Part shown: positions 31,617-40,406 of the stretch, piece by piece
Position numbering within the stretch: the first letter of the stretch is position 1
Layout: each line of letters begins with the position of its first letter
Origin: Armatimonadota bacterium
Lineage (GTDB): Bacteria; Sysuimicrobiota; Sysuimicrobiia; Sysuimicrobiales; Sysuimicrobiaceae
Assembly: GCA_031460175.1 (NCBI GenBank)
Contig: JAVKGW010000011.1
Location: 1-48,482 of the forward strand
DNA length: 48,482 nucleotides
Direction: 5' to 3'
Position numbers and translations under genes: made by a program
Notes under the pieces: generated by a model
Seen by the model: the letters and a program-made list of their open reading frames with translations, nothing else
What the model was told of the DNA's origin: nothing
The model's database searches: none

Positions 31617-32897
31617 TCAGCGCTTCATGGACCAGACCTTCTTGGGGTCCACTCCCGGGTTCCACTTGGCCGGGTCCGCGGAGATGGTCTGGTAGACGGC
31701 GATCTTCGGGTCCGCGCAGTCGCCGTACGGGTTGCAGGTGAGGGTCCCGGTGATGCCGGGGAAGTTCCGGGTGGCGAACAGCGCGTCCCGCAGCGCCTTG
31801 CGGCCGATGTAGGTGTTGCCCTGCGCGTCCTTGCGGGCCACCTTCTCGATGGCCGCGAAGATCATCATGGCCGCGTCGTAGGCGTGGGCGTGGAAGGCCG
31901 AAAGCGGCTTTTCGCCGTACTTGCGCTGGTGCTTCTCCAGGAACTGCTGGTACTTCGGCCCCAGCGCCTCCACGGAGAGGTCGGGGCTGGAGTGGTACAT
32001 GCCCCGGGCCGCCTCCCCCGCCGCCTTCCAGAAGTCGGGGGAGAAGGTGCCGTCCGCGCTCATCAGCTTGACGTTCTCCAGGCCCGCCACCTCCTTCGCC
32101 TGGCGGGTGATGTGGCCGCCCGCGGCGATGAAGATGGGGTAGTAGAGGAGCTGCGGCCTGCCGGCGGCGATGCGGGTCAGAACCGGCCGCATGTCGGTGT
32201 CCGTGGGCGAGATGGCCTCCTGGGAGGTGATGGTTCCGCCCAGCCGCTTGAACACATCCGCGAACACGTTCGCCAGCCCCTCCGCGTACGGGCTACCGTC
32301 GTGGATGGTGGCGGCCCGCCGGACCCCCAGGACGTGGTAGGCGAACTGCGCCGCGGCCCGCCCCTGCACCAGGTCGTTGTGGGCGGTGCGCAGGTAGCAC
32401 GCGTACTCCGGGCCCCGCTTGGGGTCCGTTAGCCGCGGGGCGGTGTTGGAGGGCGAGACGGTCACGATCCCGGCCTTGCACAGGATGGGTGCTCCCGGTA
32501 CGGCCTCGCTGGAGCAGCTGCTCCCGATGGCCGCCACGATCTGCCGGTTCGCCGCGAGCTTCGTGGCCGCGGTGGTGCCTCCTTCCGCGTTGCACCCGCT
32601 GTCCTCCCCAATGAGCCGGATCGGGTGGCCCGCCACGGTCTTCTTGTCGTCGATGGCGAGCTCGATCCCACGGCGGCTATCGATCCCCAGGCTGGCGTCC
32701 GGGCCCGCCACCACGAGCCAGTACGCGATCACGATGGGCTGCCCCCGGGCCACGCGGACCACGCCCCACTCGTCGGTCACCGGCCCCACCCGGACCGGGG
32801 CCGCAGGGGCCACGAGGGATCCGCTCCCCAGAACGAAGGCCAGGACCGACACCAAGAGCAACGTCCGGGAAAGGCGAGCAGGGAACATTCCGAACAT
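31617..32897 (-). CDS. livK: Branched-chain amino acid-type ABC transporter substrate-binding protein
   Basis: A 426-residue exported binding protein of the LivK/type 1 periplasmic fold. A signal peptide is clear (RTLLLVSVLAFVLGSGSLVAP). The body contains IVIAYWLVVAGPDASLGIDSRRGIELAIDD, AAIGSSCSSEA, AVTV-like VSPSNTAPRLTD and HDGSPYAEGLANVFAD. Several cysteines (C101-type GEDSGCNAEGG, SSCSS, ILCKAG, TCNPYGDC) may form disulfides outside the cell. The ligand could be a branched-chain amino acid or an aromatic or amide compound. It is first of the liv genes, behind a run of G that can serve as ribosome-binding site. Confidence 0.94.
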   Translation of the reverse strand: MFGMFPARLSRTLLLVSVLAFVLGSGSLVAPAAPVRVGPVTDEWGVVRVARGQPIVIAYWLVVAGPDASLGIDSRRGIELAIDDKKTVAGHPIRLIGEDSGCNAEGGTTAATKLAANRQIVAAIGSSCSSEAVPGAPILCKAGIVTVSPSNTAPRLTDPKRGPEYACYLRTAHNDLVQGRAAAQFAYHVLGVRRAATIHDGSPYAEGLANVFADVFKRLGGTITSQEAISPTDTDMRPVLTRIAAGRPQLLYYPIFIAAGGHITRQAKEVAGLENVKLMSADGTFSPDFWKAAGEAARGMYHSSPDLSVEALGPKYQQFLEKHQRKYGEKPLSAFHAHAYDAAMMIFAAIEKVARKDAQGNTYIGRKALRDALFATRNFPGITGTLTCNPYGDCADPKIAVYQTISADPAKWNPGVDPKKVWSMKR

Positions 32898-32935
32898 CCC
32901 CCCTTCGCAAAGAGTCTCGTGGATCTACACCGCCC

Positions 32936-33913
32936 CTATTCTACGCCGGAGCAACGCCCAAACCCTTCAGGGACCCATCCCTCCCGCACCAGGCTCCGGA
33001 GGAGGAAGGCCACGTTGGCGGGCCGCTCACCCAGGCGCCGCATGAAGTAGGGAAACCAGTCCGGTCCATAGGGCACGTACACCCGGAGGCGATGGCCTTC
33101 CCGGACGACCCAGGCCTGCAGGTCGCGGCGGACCCCGTACAGCATCTGGAACTCGAACCGGTCCGGCAGGATCCCGTGCGCCTTTGCGAAGCGAAGGGCA
33201 TGGGCGAGGATCCGCTCGTCGTGGGTGGCGATGGCAGGCTCATGGCCCTCCTGGAGCAGGCGTTCCATGAGCCGCACGTAGGCTCCATCTACCTCCGCCT
33301 TGCGCGGGTAGGCGACGGCGGGGGACTCCGCATACGCTCCCTTGACCAGGCGCACCCGGGCCCCAAGCCGCAGGAGATCCTCCAGGTCCTGCTCCGAGCG
33401 GTAAAGGTAGGCTTGGAGGGCGACACCCACCACCTCCGGACCGGAGCCGGAAGCCCGGAGGCTCCGGTACAGGCTCAAGGTGGGCTCCACATAACGGCTT
33501 GCCTCCATGTCGATCCAGACAAACCCTCCCAGGTGCTGGGCGTGCGCGCAGATCTCCCGCAGGGACTCCTCCACGAGCTCCCGGGAGAGATCCAGGCCGA
33601 GCTGGGTGACCTTGACGGCGATGTCTGCCCGAAGCTGGCGGCGCCGGATCTCACTCAGAAGCTCCCGGTAGGCCGCCGCGGCTGCCCGGGCCTCCTCCGC
33701 CCGGGTTGTGCGCTCGCCCAGCAAGTTCAGGGTGGCTGCCACCCCCTGCGCGTTGAGGCGCGCGGCCACCGCGCACGCCTCCTCCCACGTCTCCCCCGCC
33801 ACGAACCGTCGGGCAGTCCTCCGCAACCACCCGTTCCGGGTCACCCGCTCCTTCAGACCGCGCTGCTCGGAGAGGAAGACGAAAAACCGGCGCAGGACGC
33901 CTTCCAGATCCAC
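32936..33913 (-). CDS. Proline dehydrogenase (monofunctional)
   Basis: A 325-residue FAD enzyme that oxidises proline to pyrroline-5-carboxylate. Family features are IAVKVTQLGLDLSRELVEE, FVWIDMEASRYVEPTL, VGVALQAYLYRSEQDL, ARVRLVKGAYAE and ATHDERILAHALRFAK, ending with the FEFQMLYGVR and YVPYG blocks. The length fits the short bacterial PRODH type found in Gram-positives and Thermus, without the P5C dehydrogenase domain of PutA. The start is GTG 33911-33913. It begins eight bases after the polysaccharide deacetylase gene. No P5C dehydrogenase gene is in the window. Confidence 0.93.
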   Translation of the reverse strand: MDLEGVLRRFFVFLSEQRGLKERVTRNGWLRRTARRFVAGETWEEACAVAARLNAQGVAATLNLLGERTTRAEEARAAAAAYRELLSEIRRRQLRADIAVKVTQLGLDLSRELVEESLREICAHAQHLGGFVWIDMEASRYVEPTLSLYRSLRASGSGPEVVGVALQAYLYRSEQDLEDLLRLGARVRLVKGAYAESPAVAYPRKAEVDGAYVRLMERLLQEGHEPAIATHDERILAHALRFAKAHGILPDRFEFQMLYGVRRDLQAWVVREGHRLRVYVPYGPDWFPYFMRRLGERPANVAFLLRSLVREGWVPEGFGRCSGVE

Positions 33914-33921
33914 GGCGCTTC

Positions 33922-35145
33922 CTACGGTTTGCGGACGAGGGCGCGAACGGGGACGATCTCCACCCCCTCCCCCTCGATCTCCCGCACCATCTCCCGAAGC
34001 ACCTCCGCGGTATGCGGCCGGTTGATGTGGCCGATGGCCAGGGCACTCCCCCGCCTGCGGGCGAGGACCACAAGTCGCCCCAACTCCCTCCGGATGGCCT
34101 CCGGGGCCGGATCGTTGTCCAGGAAGACGGACCGGACGACGATGGGGACCTTCAGGTCCTCCGCCACCTGCTCGGCCACGCTCCCGGGAGAGGTCCGGGA
34201 GTCTACGAAAAAGAGCCCCCGTTCCCGAACCACCCCCAGCACCGCCCGCATCACCCGGGGATCGGAAGTTCCCCGGGATCCCATGTGGTTGTTGATCCCC
34301 ACCACCCCCGGAAGCTGGTCGAGGTTGGACCGGACTACCCGGGCGATCTCCTCCTCCGACATCTCCCCGTACACGCCCCCGGGTCCCATGGCTCGTGCTT
34401 TCCCGGGGTCCAGGGGCTCCATGGGGAGGTGCAGGAGGACCTCAAGACCCGCCTCCGAAGCTCGCCGGGCGAGTTCCGTGCTGTACGGGAGTCCCGGGAG
34501 GATCGCCAGGGCCACGGGCCGTCCGATCTGAAGCGCCCGATCCAGCTCCTCCGGGCGTCCTCCCGCATCGTCGAGGAGGAAGGCCACCCGCGGCCGGAGG
34601 AGCGGCGAGGAGGGTTCGGAGGGGATGAGGGAGACGCGGAGCACGGGGAGCAGGCGACCGCGGTACTCGATCCCGAACTCCGCCACCTGCCCCGATCCCT
34701 CAGGTCGGCTCCCGAGCAACACGCCGCCGCCCTGCTCCACCTCCTGGACCATCCGGCCCAGCACCGCCTTCACGTTTTGCCCCGGCGCGAGGGTAATCCG
34801 GTATCGCATCCAGGTCCAGCGGGCCTCTCCGTCCGTCCGTGTCCGTTGGGTCTCCCCGCGGACCCGGGTGTCCGGGGGGAGGGCCCGCAGGGCCGAGCTG
34901 CGGACTGCCTCCGCCTCCCTCGCCAGATCCACGGTCCTCCACGTAGGCTCGGGGGACGGTTTGACCGCGGGGGTGGGGACGGGTGGGGATGGACGGACGG
35001 AGCGCACCGGCTCCCTCCGGGAAGCCGGTTTGGAGAGGTACGCCCCCACGGCCAGGGCAGCCCCCAGCAGGACAACCCACATCCACAGCCGGACCTGGGA
35101 GGACCGGCGGCGCCTGTGGGAGGGACGGGGAGCAGTGGACCGCAC
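33922..35145 (-). CDS. Divergent polysaccharide deacetylase family protein (YibQ/DUF610-like)
   Basis: A 407-residue membrane-anchored protein: basic N-terminus, one membrane segment (WMWVVLLGAALAVGAYL), a proline-rich linker and a LytM-free extracellular region ending in a divergent deacetylase domain (about 190-405). Motifs are VAFLLDDAGG, LLHLPMEP, GINNHMGSRGTSD, LFFVDSRTS and IGHINRPHT. Such proteins act on the cell wall or its polysaccharides, but activity has rarely been shown. The start is GTG 35143-35145, overlapping the ctpA stop as TAGTG. The pairing with a C-terminal processing protease is common and suggests envelope work. Confidence 0.86.
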   Translation of the reverse strand: MRSTAPRPSHRRRRSSQVRLWMWVVLLGAALAVGAYLSKPASRREPVRSVRPSPPVPTPAVKPSPEPTWRTVDLAREAEAVRSSALRALPPDTRVRGETQRTRTDGEARWTWMRYRITLAPGQNVKAVLGRMVQEVEQGGGVLLGSRPEGSGQVAEFGIEYRGRLLPVLRVSLIPSEPSSPLLRPRVAFLLDDAGGRPEELDRALQIGRPVALAILPGLPYSTELARRASEAGLEVLLHLPMEPLDPGKARAMGPGGVYGEMSEEEIARVVRSNLDQLPGVVGINNHMGSRGTSDPRVMRAVLGVVRERGLFFVDSRTSPGSVAEQVAEDLKVPIVVRSVFLDNDPAPEAIRRELGRLVVLARRRGSALAIGHINRPHTAEVLREMVREIEGEGVEIVPVRALVRKP

Positions 35146-36350
35146 TACCGGCGACGGAGGGCATCCACCGCCTTTCGGAGCTGCTCGAACCGGATGGCCT
35201 CCAGCTCCTGCGGGGTCTTGCCCTCGATGCGGTCTCCCGCCACGATGTCCGGCTGGATCCCCTTTCGGTGGATGTCCCGCTTCTTCGGTGTGAGGTACTT
35301 GGCGGTGGTGATGGTGGCACCACGGCCCCCGGGCAGGTCCACCACGGAGGTGATGACGCCCTTTCCGAAGGTGCGCTGCCCCACGAGGACCGCGGTCCCG
35401 GTATCCTGGAGGGCTCCCGCGAGGATCTCACTGCAGGAGGCGGTCCCCTCGTTCACCAGGACCGCCACGGGTTTGCGGTACTTCTCCCGGGCCGTGGCGT
35501 AGATGGTGCGCATCCGGCCGTCCCGGTCTACCTCATACAGGATGGGACCGGAAGGCACGAAGAAGTCCGCCACCCGGGTGCACTGGTCCACGAGCCCCCC
35601 GGGATTGCTGCGGAGATCGAGCACCAGGCCCTCCGTCCGCGCCTGCTGGACCCGTCGCATCTGGCGGGCGAACCGGTCGGAGGTGTCCTGGTTGAAGGCC
35701 AGGATCCGGATGTAGGAGAGACCCGCCGCCTGCAGCAGTCCGCGCTCCCGGTCCGAGAGGGCCTCCTCGCCCTGGACGCTGGTGATCTCGATGCGATCCC
35801 GAACGATGGTCACCTCGAAGGCCCGTTCTCCTCTCTGGATGCGAAGCCGCACCTGCGTACCCCGGGGTCCCCGGATCCGGGCCACGGCTTCCTCGATGGG
35901 CATCTCCGCGGTTGGGGTTCCATCGATGTGGGTGATGTGATCCCCGGGCCGTAGGCCCGCCCGCCACGCGGGCGTGTTCTCGATGGGTGCCACCACCAGC
36001 AGGCGCCGATCCTGCTTCTCGATGAAGATCCCGATGCCGAAGAAGTAGCCGCGGAAGTCCTCCTGGAACCGACGGAACCCCTGGGCATCGAAGAAGGCGG
36101 TATAGGGATCGTCCAGGGCCTGGAGCATGCCCCGGGCCGCGCCGTCGTAGAGGGCCCGCCAGTCCAGGTCCTTCCGGATATACTGGCGCTCCAGAGCTTC
36201 CGAGAGCGCCTGCAGCATCCGGAGACCCTCGTTCCGGGGATCCGCCGCCGCCACGCCGGTGCGGCTGCCCAGGGCATAGCCCGCGGAGAACGCCAACAGG
36301 AGGGCCACAAGACCCGCCATCCACAGGATCGCCGCCCGGTTCCTTCTCAT
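35145..36350 (-). CDS. ctpA: C-terminal processing peptidase (S41 family, CtpA-like)
   Basis: A 401-residue exported serine protease. N-terminal membrane anchor (AAILWMAGLVALLLAFSAGYALG), a helical domain, a PDZ domain (about 105-185, including NTPAWRAGLRPGDHITHIDG) and the S41 catalytic domain. The serine/lysine dyad fits S305 (EGTASCSE) and K330 (GKG), exactly 25 residues apart as in known enzymes. LDLRSNPGGLVDQ is the expected substrate-site block. ATG 36348-36350 follows GGGAGGAACC and overlaps the GGCT-like gene as ATGA. It trims or degrades envelope proteins. Confidence 0.96.
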   Translation of the reverse strand: MRRNRAAILWMAGLVALLLAFSAGYALGSRTGVAAADPRNEGLRMLQALSEALERQYIRKDLDWRALYDGAARGMLQALDDPYTAFFDAQGFRRFQEDFRGYFFGIGIFIEKQDRRLLVVAPIENTPAWRAGLRPGDHITHIDGTPTAEMPIEEAVARIRGPRGTQVRLRIQRGERAFEVTIVRDRIEITSVQGEEALSDRERGLLQAAGLSYIRILAFNQDTSDRFARQMRRVQQARTEGLVLDLRSNPGGLVDQCTRVADFFVPSGPILYEVDRDGRMRTIYATAREKYRKPVAVLVNEGTASCSEILAGALQDTGTAVLVGQRTFGKGVITSVVDLPGGRGATITTAKYLTPKKRDIHRKGIQPDIVAGDRIEGKTPQELEAIRFEQLRKAVDALRRR

Positions 36351-36736
36351 GGTTCCTCCCGCTCTGCTCCGGGATCCCTTGCCCCGCGCCTGGGTCCATG
36401 ATAGCGGGATGCGGGATCTCCGCCTAGCACATAGGAAGGCACGTACACCTCCGCCTCCTCTTGCCCCCTCTCCGTGCGCACCCGAACCCTCCGGCGCACG
36501 TACCCTTCTTCGTAGGCGTCCAGCCGACGCAGGGAAACGGGATCCACGTCGTGCAGCACCAACCCCGAAACGCACCCCCCCAGATCCGGCACGATCTCCG
36601 GGTATCCGGAGCGGGACCGCCCGGGGGGCAGCAGCCGCCACCCGGGCAGGGAGGCAGGCTCCGTGGGAAAGGTACGGCCCGTGAGCTGGCGCACGAGCTC
36701 TGGGTCCCGGAGGGTGCCGTACACGAAGAGGCGCAT
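36347..36736 (-). CDS. Gamma-glutamylcyclotransferase-fold (AIG2-like) protein
   Basis: A 129-residue protein with the family start RLFVYGTLRDPELVRQLTG (the YGTL loop that binds substrate) and the acidic catalytic position in LDAYEEGY (E76 or E77). AIG2/GGCT-like proteins cleave gamma-glutamyl amines or peptides to 5-oxoproline; many are uncharacterised. The C-terminal tail (DPASRYHGPRRGARDPG) is longer than the minimal fold. It overlaps ctpA by four bases and follows rsmI by eight, so it is part of an operon of unrelated functions. Confidence 0.85.
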   Translation of the reverse strand: MRLFVYGTLRDPELVRQLTGRTFPTEPASLPGWRLLPPGRSRSGYPEIVPDLGGCVSGLVLHDVDPVSLRRLDAYEEGYVRRRVRVRTERGQEEAEVYVPSYVLGGDPASRYHGPRRGARDPGAEREEP

Positions 36737-36744
36737 GCGCTCCG

Positions 36745-37590
36745 TTACGCCCTACCCTCCCCCCGGATCCGAAGCGCCCGCCGGTACGCCTCCCGCCGGG
36801 AGATCCCGTACGCCCGCGCCACCACCTCCGCCGCGTCCCGGACGGATTCCCCCTGCGCCAGCAGCCGCCGCAGATCCTCGTCCGTCTTCTCGTCCTCGGG
36901 GGATCTGGGAGAAGCGCCCTCCACCACCAAGGTGATCTCGCCCCGGGGAGGGTGTGCTCCCAGGTGCGCGATGGCATCGCTGATCCGACCCCGGAAGACC
37001 TCCTCGTGCACCTTCGTGAGCTCCCGGCAGACCGCGACCCTCCGGTCACCCATCACCGCCTGCAGGTCCCGCAGGCTCTCCAGAATCCGCTCCGGGGACT
37101 CGAACAGGATGAGCGTCCCCCGCTCCTCCTTCAGCTCCTCGAAGAACCGATGGCGCTCGGAGGACTTCCTGGGCACAAATCCCGCGAACAGGAACCGGTC
37201 CGTGGCGAGTCCGCTTGCCGCGAGAGCCGCGAGGACGGCACTGGGGCCGGGTACGGGCACCACGGGAATCCCCTCCTCCACGCACGCCCGGATGAGTTGA
37301 TAGCCGGGGTCCGAGATCCCCGGGGTCCCCGCGTCGCTCACCAGGGCCACGGACCGGCCGGCGCGTAGCTGGGCCAGCAATTCCTCCGTACGCCGCCGTT
37401 CGTTGTGCTCGTGGTAGCTCAGCAGGAACTTCCGGATGCCGTAGTGCTGCAGGAGCTTGGTGGTCTGCCGTGTGTCCTCCGCGGCGATGAGGTCCACCTC
37501 CCGCAGGATCCGCAGGGCCCGGAGGGTGATGTCCTCCAGGTTCCCGATGGGGGTAGCGACCACGTACAGGGTTCCCGTCTTCCTGGACAT
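36745..37590 (-). CDS. rsmI: 16S rRNA (cytidine(1402)-2'-O)-methyltransferase
   Basis: A 281-residue SAM-dependent methyltransferase of the tetrapyrrole-methylase fold. Hallmarks are LYVVATPIGNLEDITLRAL, AEDTRQTTKLLQHYGI, YHEHNE, SDAGTPGISDPGYQLI, PVPGPSAVLAALAASGL and the CRELTKVHEEVFRG block. It modifies C1402 in the ribosomal decoding centre. The length is normal. It is the first of the rsmI-GGCT-ctpA-deacetylase-PRODH string. Confidence 0.97.
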   Translation of the reverse strand: MSRKTGTLYVVATPIGNLEDITLRALRILREVDLIAAEDTRQTTKLLQHYGIRKFLLSYHEHNERRRTEELLAQLRAGRSVALVSDAGTPGISDPGYQLIRACVEEGIPVVPVPGPSAVLAALAASGLATDRFLFAGFVPRKSSERHRFFEELKEERGTLILFESPERILESLRDLQAVMGDRRVAVCRELTKVHEEVFRGRISDAIAHLGAHPPRGEITLVVEGASPRSPEDEKTDEDLRRLLAQGESVRDAAEVVARAYGISRREAYRRALRIRGEGRA

Positions 37591-37614
37591 GCCGGCCTCC
37601 GCTCCCTGAAACGC

Positions 37615-39888
37615 TCAAGGGGACCAGTCGGATCCCCGGCCCCCCTCGGGCCGCAGAAGGGCCTCCAGCAGGAGGACGGCCGCGGCCTTATCCAGGGGCT
37701 GGTTGCCGTTCCCGCACTTGGGCGATTGGACGCAGGAGGGGCATCCCTCCCCGCAGGGACAGGCCCGGATGGCCTCCAGGGTGGCCCCCAGCCACTCCTC
37801 CACCACCTGGTAGGCGCGCTCCGCAAACCCCATCCCGCCCGGGTACCCGTCATACACGAAGATCGAGGCACGGCCCGTCTGCGGATGCAGGGGATCGCTC
37901 ACGCCTCCGATGTCCCACCGGTCGCACATGCTGAACAGCGGCAGCAGCCCGATGGCCGCGTGCTCTACCGCGTGGATCCCCCCTGCAAAGTCCCGCCCCG
38001 CCCGCCGCACGCGATCCGCGAGGTCGTCCGGGAGCTCAAGACCCACCGCCACCGTGCGCAGCCGCTGCGGGGGCAGATCCACCGGGAACACTCCCAATAC
38101 CTGATCCGTCTCCAGCCGCTTGCAGGCATACTCCACCACCTGGGTGGTCACCTCCACCTCACAGAGGAAGGCCTCCGCGGGGCCGAGAGGTCTGCGGGAG
38201 AGCGTCCGGTGGATGAGGAGATCGGTGGTGGTGCGGGCCTCCGTGTAGTGATCCGCGGCGGTCCACCGCACCCGGGCAACTCCTTGTTGGAGGTCCAATG
38301 CCTGCACCTCATACGTCTCGCCCCGATGCAGGTAGATGGCCCCCGGGTGCACCTGCGGAAAGGCGCGGGCTTCCTCCACGGTGCCCAACAGCTCCCCACG
38401 GTCGTCCACAATCCGGATCACGGCCCCGCCCCCGGACCGGAGGTTCACCGCCGCGGCCGGGTACCGCCCGCCGCGCCAGTACAGGCGGCCCCCACGGCGT
38501 GCGAATTCCCCCCGCTCCACCAGCCACTCCGCCACCTCCCGAGCGGGATCCCCGAAGAGGGCGAAGTCCTCCTCCGTGAGGGGAAGCTCCGCGGCGGCGC
38601 ACCGCAGGTGGTCCGCCAGCAGGTAGGGGTTCTGAGGGTCCACCACCGCCGCCTCCACGGGCCGACCGAAGAGGAATCGGGGGTTGCGCATGAGGTACTG
38701 ATCCAGGGCGTCCGCGAGCGCGACGAGGACCACGAGCCCCTCCCTCGCCCGTCCCGCCCGTCCCGCCCGCTGCTCAAGGCTTGCCAGGGTTCCCGGAAAT
38801 CCCACCAGCACCACGGCGTCCAGGACGCCCACGTCAATCCCCAGCTCCAGGGCACTCGTGGAGACGACCCCCAGCAACTCCCCAGCGAACAGGCGCCGCT
38901 CGATCTCCCGCCGATCCTCCGGGAGGTACCCGGCCCGGTAGGGCTGGACGCGGGAGGCCAGCTCGGGGGGGAGGCGATCCGCGGCATACCGGTAGATCAA
39001 CTCCGCGACCCTGCGGGCCTGAGCGAACACGAGGGTGCGCACCCCGTGCTGGATCAGGGTGCAGAAGAGCTCCGTAGCCTCCCGGTAGGGGCTGCGGCGA
39101 AAGACGCCGGAAGCGTCCAGAGGCGGGTTCCACAGGAGGAAGTGCCGGGCGTGTCGCGGGGCCCCGTCCTCCGAGATCACCCGCACGGGCCGCCCAAGCA
39201 GGCGCTGCGCGAGCTCCCCGGGGTTCGCGAGGGTGGCGGACGTACAGATGAACTGGACCTGGGTGCCGTGTGCCCGGCAGATGCGTTCCAGCCGGCGCAG
39301 CACCAGGGCCATGTGGCTTCCGAACACCCCCCGGTATACGTGCAGGTCGTCGAGGACCACATACCGGAGGGTTCCGAACACGTGGGCCCACCGACGGTGC
39401 TGGGGAAGGATCCCCATGTGCAGCATGTCGGGGTTTGTCAGGAGGATCTGGGCGGTGTCCCGGATGTAGGGCCGGTCCCTGGGCGGGGTATCCCCGTCGT
39501 AGATCCCGGCCCACACGCGCAATCCCAGGGATCGCAGCGCATCCAGCTGATCCTGGGCAAGGGCCTTGGTGGGGTACACGTACAGGGCTCGGGTGCGGGG
39601 ATCCTGAAGGATCCGCTCCAGGACGGGGAGGGTGTAGCAGAGGGTTTTCCCGCTCGCGGTGGAGGTGGTGACCACCACGGACTCCCCCGCCCGCACCGCG
39701 TCCACGGCCAGGGCTTGGTGGAGGTACAGGCGCCCGACGCCCTTGCGCTCCAGGGCCTCCCTCAGGGGAGGAGGGAGAGGGCGGGCGGGATCCGCATACC
39801 GCGGGGCCCGGGGGGGGAGGTGCTCCACATGCACCACCCGGTCCCCGTAGCGATCGCGCAGGAAGCGGAGAAGGGAGGAGAGGGACAT
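37615..39888 (-). CDS. DEAD/DEAH-box helicase with DUF1998 domain (MrfA/YprA-like)
   Basis: A 757-residue ATP-dependent helicase. Motif I is TTSTASGKT (74-82), motif Ia YPTKALAQDQ, motif II the unusual DDLH in VVLDDLHVYRG, motif III TSATLANP, then the second RecA domain (ALELGIDVG, FPGTLASLEQRAGRAGR). A DUF1998 region follows, and the C-terminus has four cysteines in CPCGEGCPSCVQSPKC that match the metal cluster of MrfA, the Bacillus mitomycin repair factor. ATG 39886-39888 (MSLSSLLRF) is family-like; an upstream in-frame region crosses the tRNA-Leu gene. It may repair bulky DNA lesions. Confidence 0.92.
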   Translation of the reverse strand: MSLSSLLRFLRDRYGDRVVHVEHLPPRAPRYADPARPLPPPLREALERKGVGRLYLHQALAVDAVRAGESVVVTTSTASGKTLCYTLPVLERILQDPRTRALYVYPTKALAQDQLDALRSLGLRVWAGIYDGDTPPRDRPYIRDTAQILLTNPDMLHMGILPQHRRWAHVFGTLRYVVLDDLHVYRGVFGSHMALVLRRLERICRAHGTQVQFICTSATLANPGELAQRLLGRPVRVISEDGAPRHARHFLLWNPPLDASGVFRRSPYREATELFCTLIQHGVRTLVFAQARRVAELIYRYAADRLPPELASRVQPYRAGYLPEDRREIERRLFAGELLGVVSTSALELGIDVGVLDAVVLVGFPGTLASLEQRAGRAGRAREGLVVLVALADALDQYLMRNPRFLFGRPVEAAVVDPQNPYLLADHLRCAAAELPLTEEDFALFGDPAREVAEWLVERGEFARRGGRLYWRGGRYPAAAVNLRSGGGAVIRIVDDRGELLGTVEEARAFPQVHPGAIYLHRGETYEVQALDLQQGVARVRWTAADHYTEARTTTDLLIHRTLSRRPLGPAEAFLCEVEVTTQVVEYACKRLETDQVLGVFPVDLPPQRLRTVAVGLELPDDLADRVRRAGRDFAGGIHAVEHAAIGLLPLFSMCDRWDIGGVSDPLHPQTGRASIFVYDGYPGGMGFAERAYQVVEEWLGATLEAIRACPCGEGCPSCVQSPKCGNGNQPLDKAAAVLLLEALLRPEGGRGSDWSP

Positions 39889-39932
39889 CTTGACGGGCCT
39901 TTCTGGTTTCCCTACGATGGAATGCTGCCCGG

Positions 39933-40019
39933 GCCGGAGTGGCGGAACGGCAGACGCGCTACGTTCAGGGCGTAGTGGGCGCACAGCCCGTGGGGGTTCA
40001 AATCCCTCCTCCGGCACCA
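39933..40019 (+). tRNA. tRNA-Leu (CAG anticodon)
   Basis: A long-variable-arm tRNA of 87 bases: acceptor GCCGGAG/CTCCGGC, anticodon stem-loop CTACG-TTCAGGG-CGTAG with anticodon CAG, class II variable arm (TGGGCGCACAGCCCG), T-arm GGTTCAAATCC, discriminator A and encoded CCA. It is divergent from the helicase gene and directly upstream of the small-protein cluster. Confidence 0.96.
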
Positions 40020-40051
40020 CCCTTTCGGCCCTGCGCCGGGAGCGGAAGCGT

Positions 40052-40405
40052 ATGCCCCAGGCCTATCCGCTTTCTCCCTCACGGGACCTGGAGGTCCTCC
40101 CGCACCTGCGCGGATTCGCGGAGGAGCTCGCAAGGTTCAGCAACCTCCTCAAGCAGGCCCACCCCCGGGGCAGATCCGCCATCGGCTTGATCATACACCG
40201 ACCCGGGCCGGACCGGTTCCTGCGGAGGGTGTGTGAGGCGGTCGCTCGGGGGGAGACCATCCTCACCACCTACGAGGCGGCCGACCTCCTGGGCCTCTCC
40301 GCGGAGGAGCTCGTGCGCCGGCTGGAGGCGGGCGAGCTCCCGGAGCCCGTGTACCGGGAGGGCCGGAAGATCATCTGGCGCCGGGAGCAGCTCCAGGGGG
40401 GGTAG
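40052..40405 (+). CDS. Small helix-turn-helix (excisionase/MerR-type) protein
   Basis: A 117-residue protein. The C-terminal half is a compact winged helix-turn-helix (about 72-117: TTYEAADLLGLSAEELVRRL, then REGRKIIWRREQ), as in excisionase or MerR-like DNA binders. The N-terminal half (LRGFAEELARFSNLLKQ) is predicted helical and not recognised. ATG 40052 follows GGGAGCGGAAG. It is one base upstream of the zinc-ribbon frame and 33 bases after tRNA-Leu. No integrase or phage gene is near, so it is more likely a local regulator than a true excisionase. Confidence 0.72.
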   Translation: MPQAYPLSPSRDLEVLPHLRGFAEELARFSNLLKQAHPRGRSAIGLIIHRPGPDRFLRRVCEAVARGETILTTYEAADLLGLSAEELVRRLEAGELPEPVYREGRKIIWRREQLQGG

Positions 40406-40406
40406 G

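Noticed and set aside
40052-40405. The helix-turn-helix protein beside tRNA-Leu as sign of an integrated element
   Set aside because: No integrase, no duplicated tRNA 3' end (attachment site) and no phage-like genes are visible, and codon style matches the neighbours.
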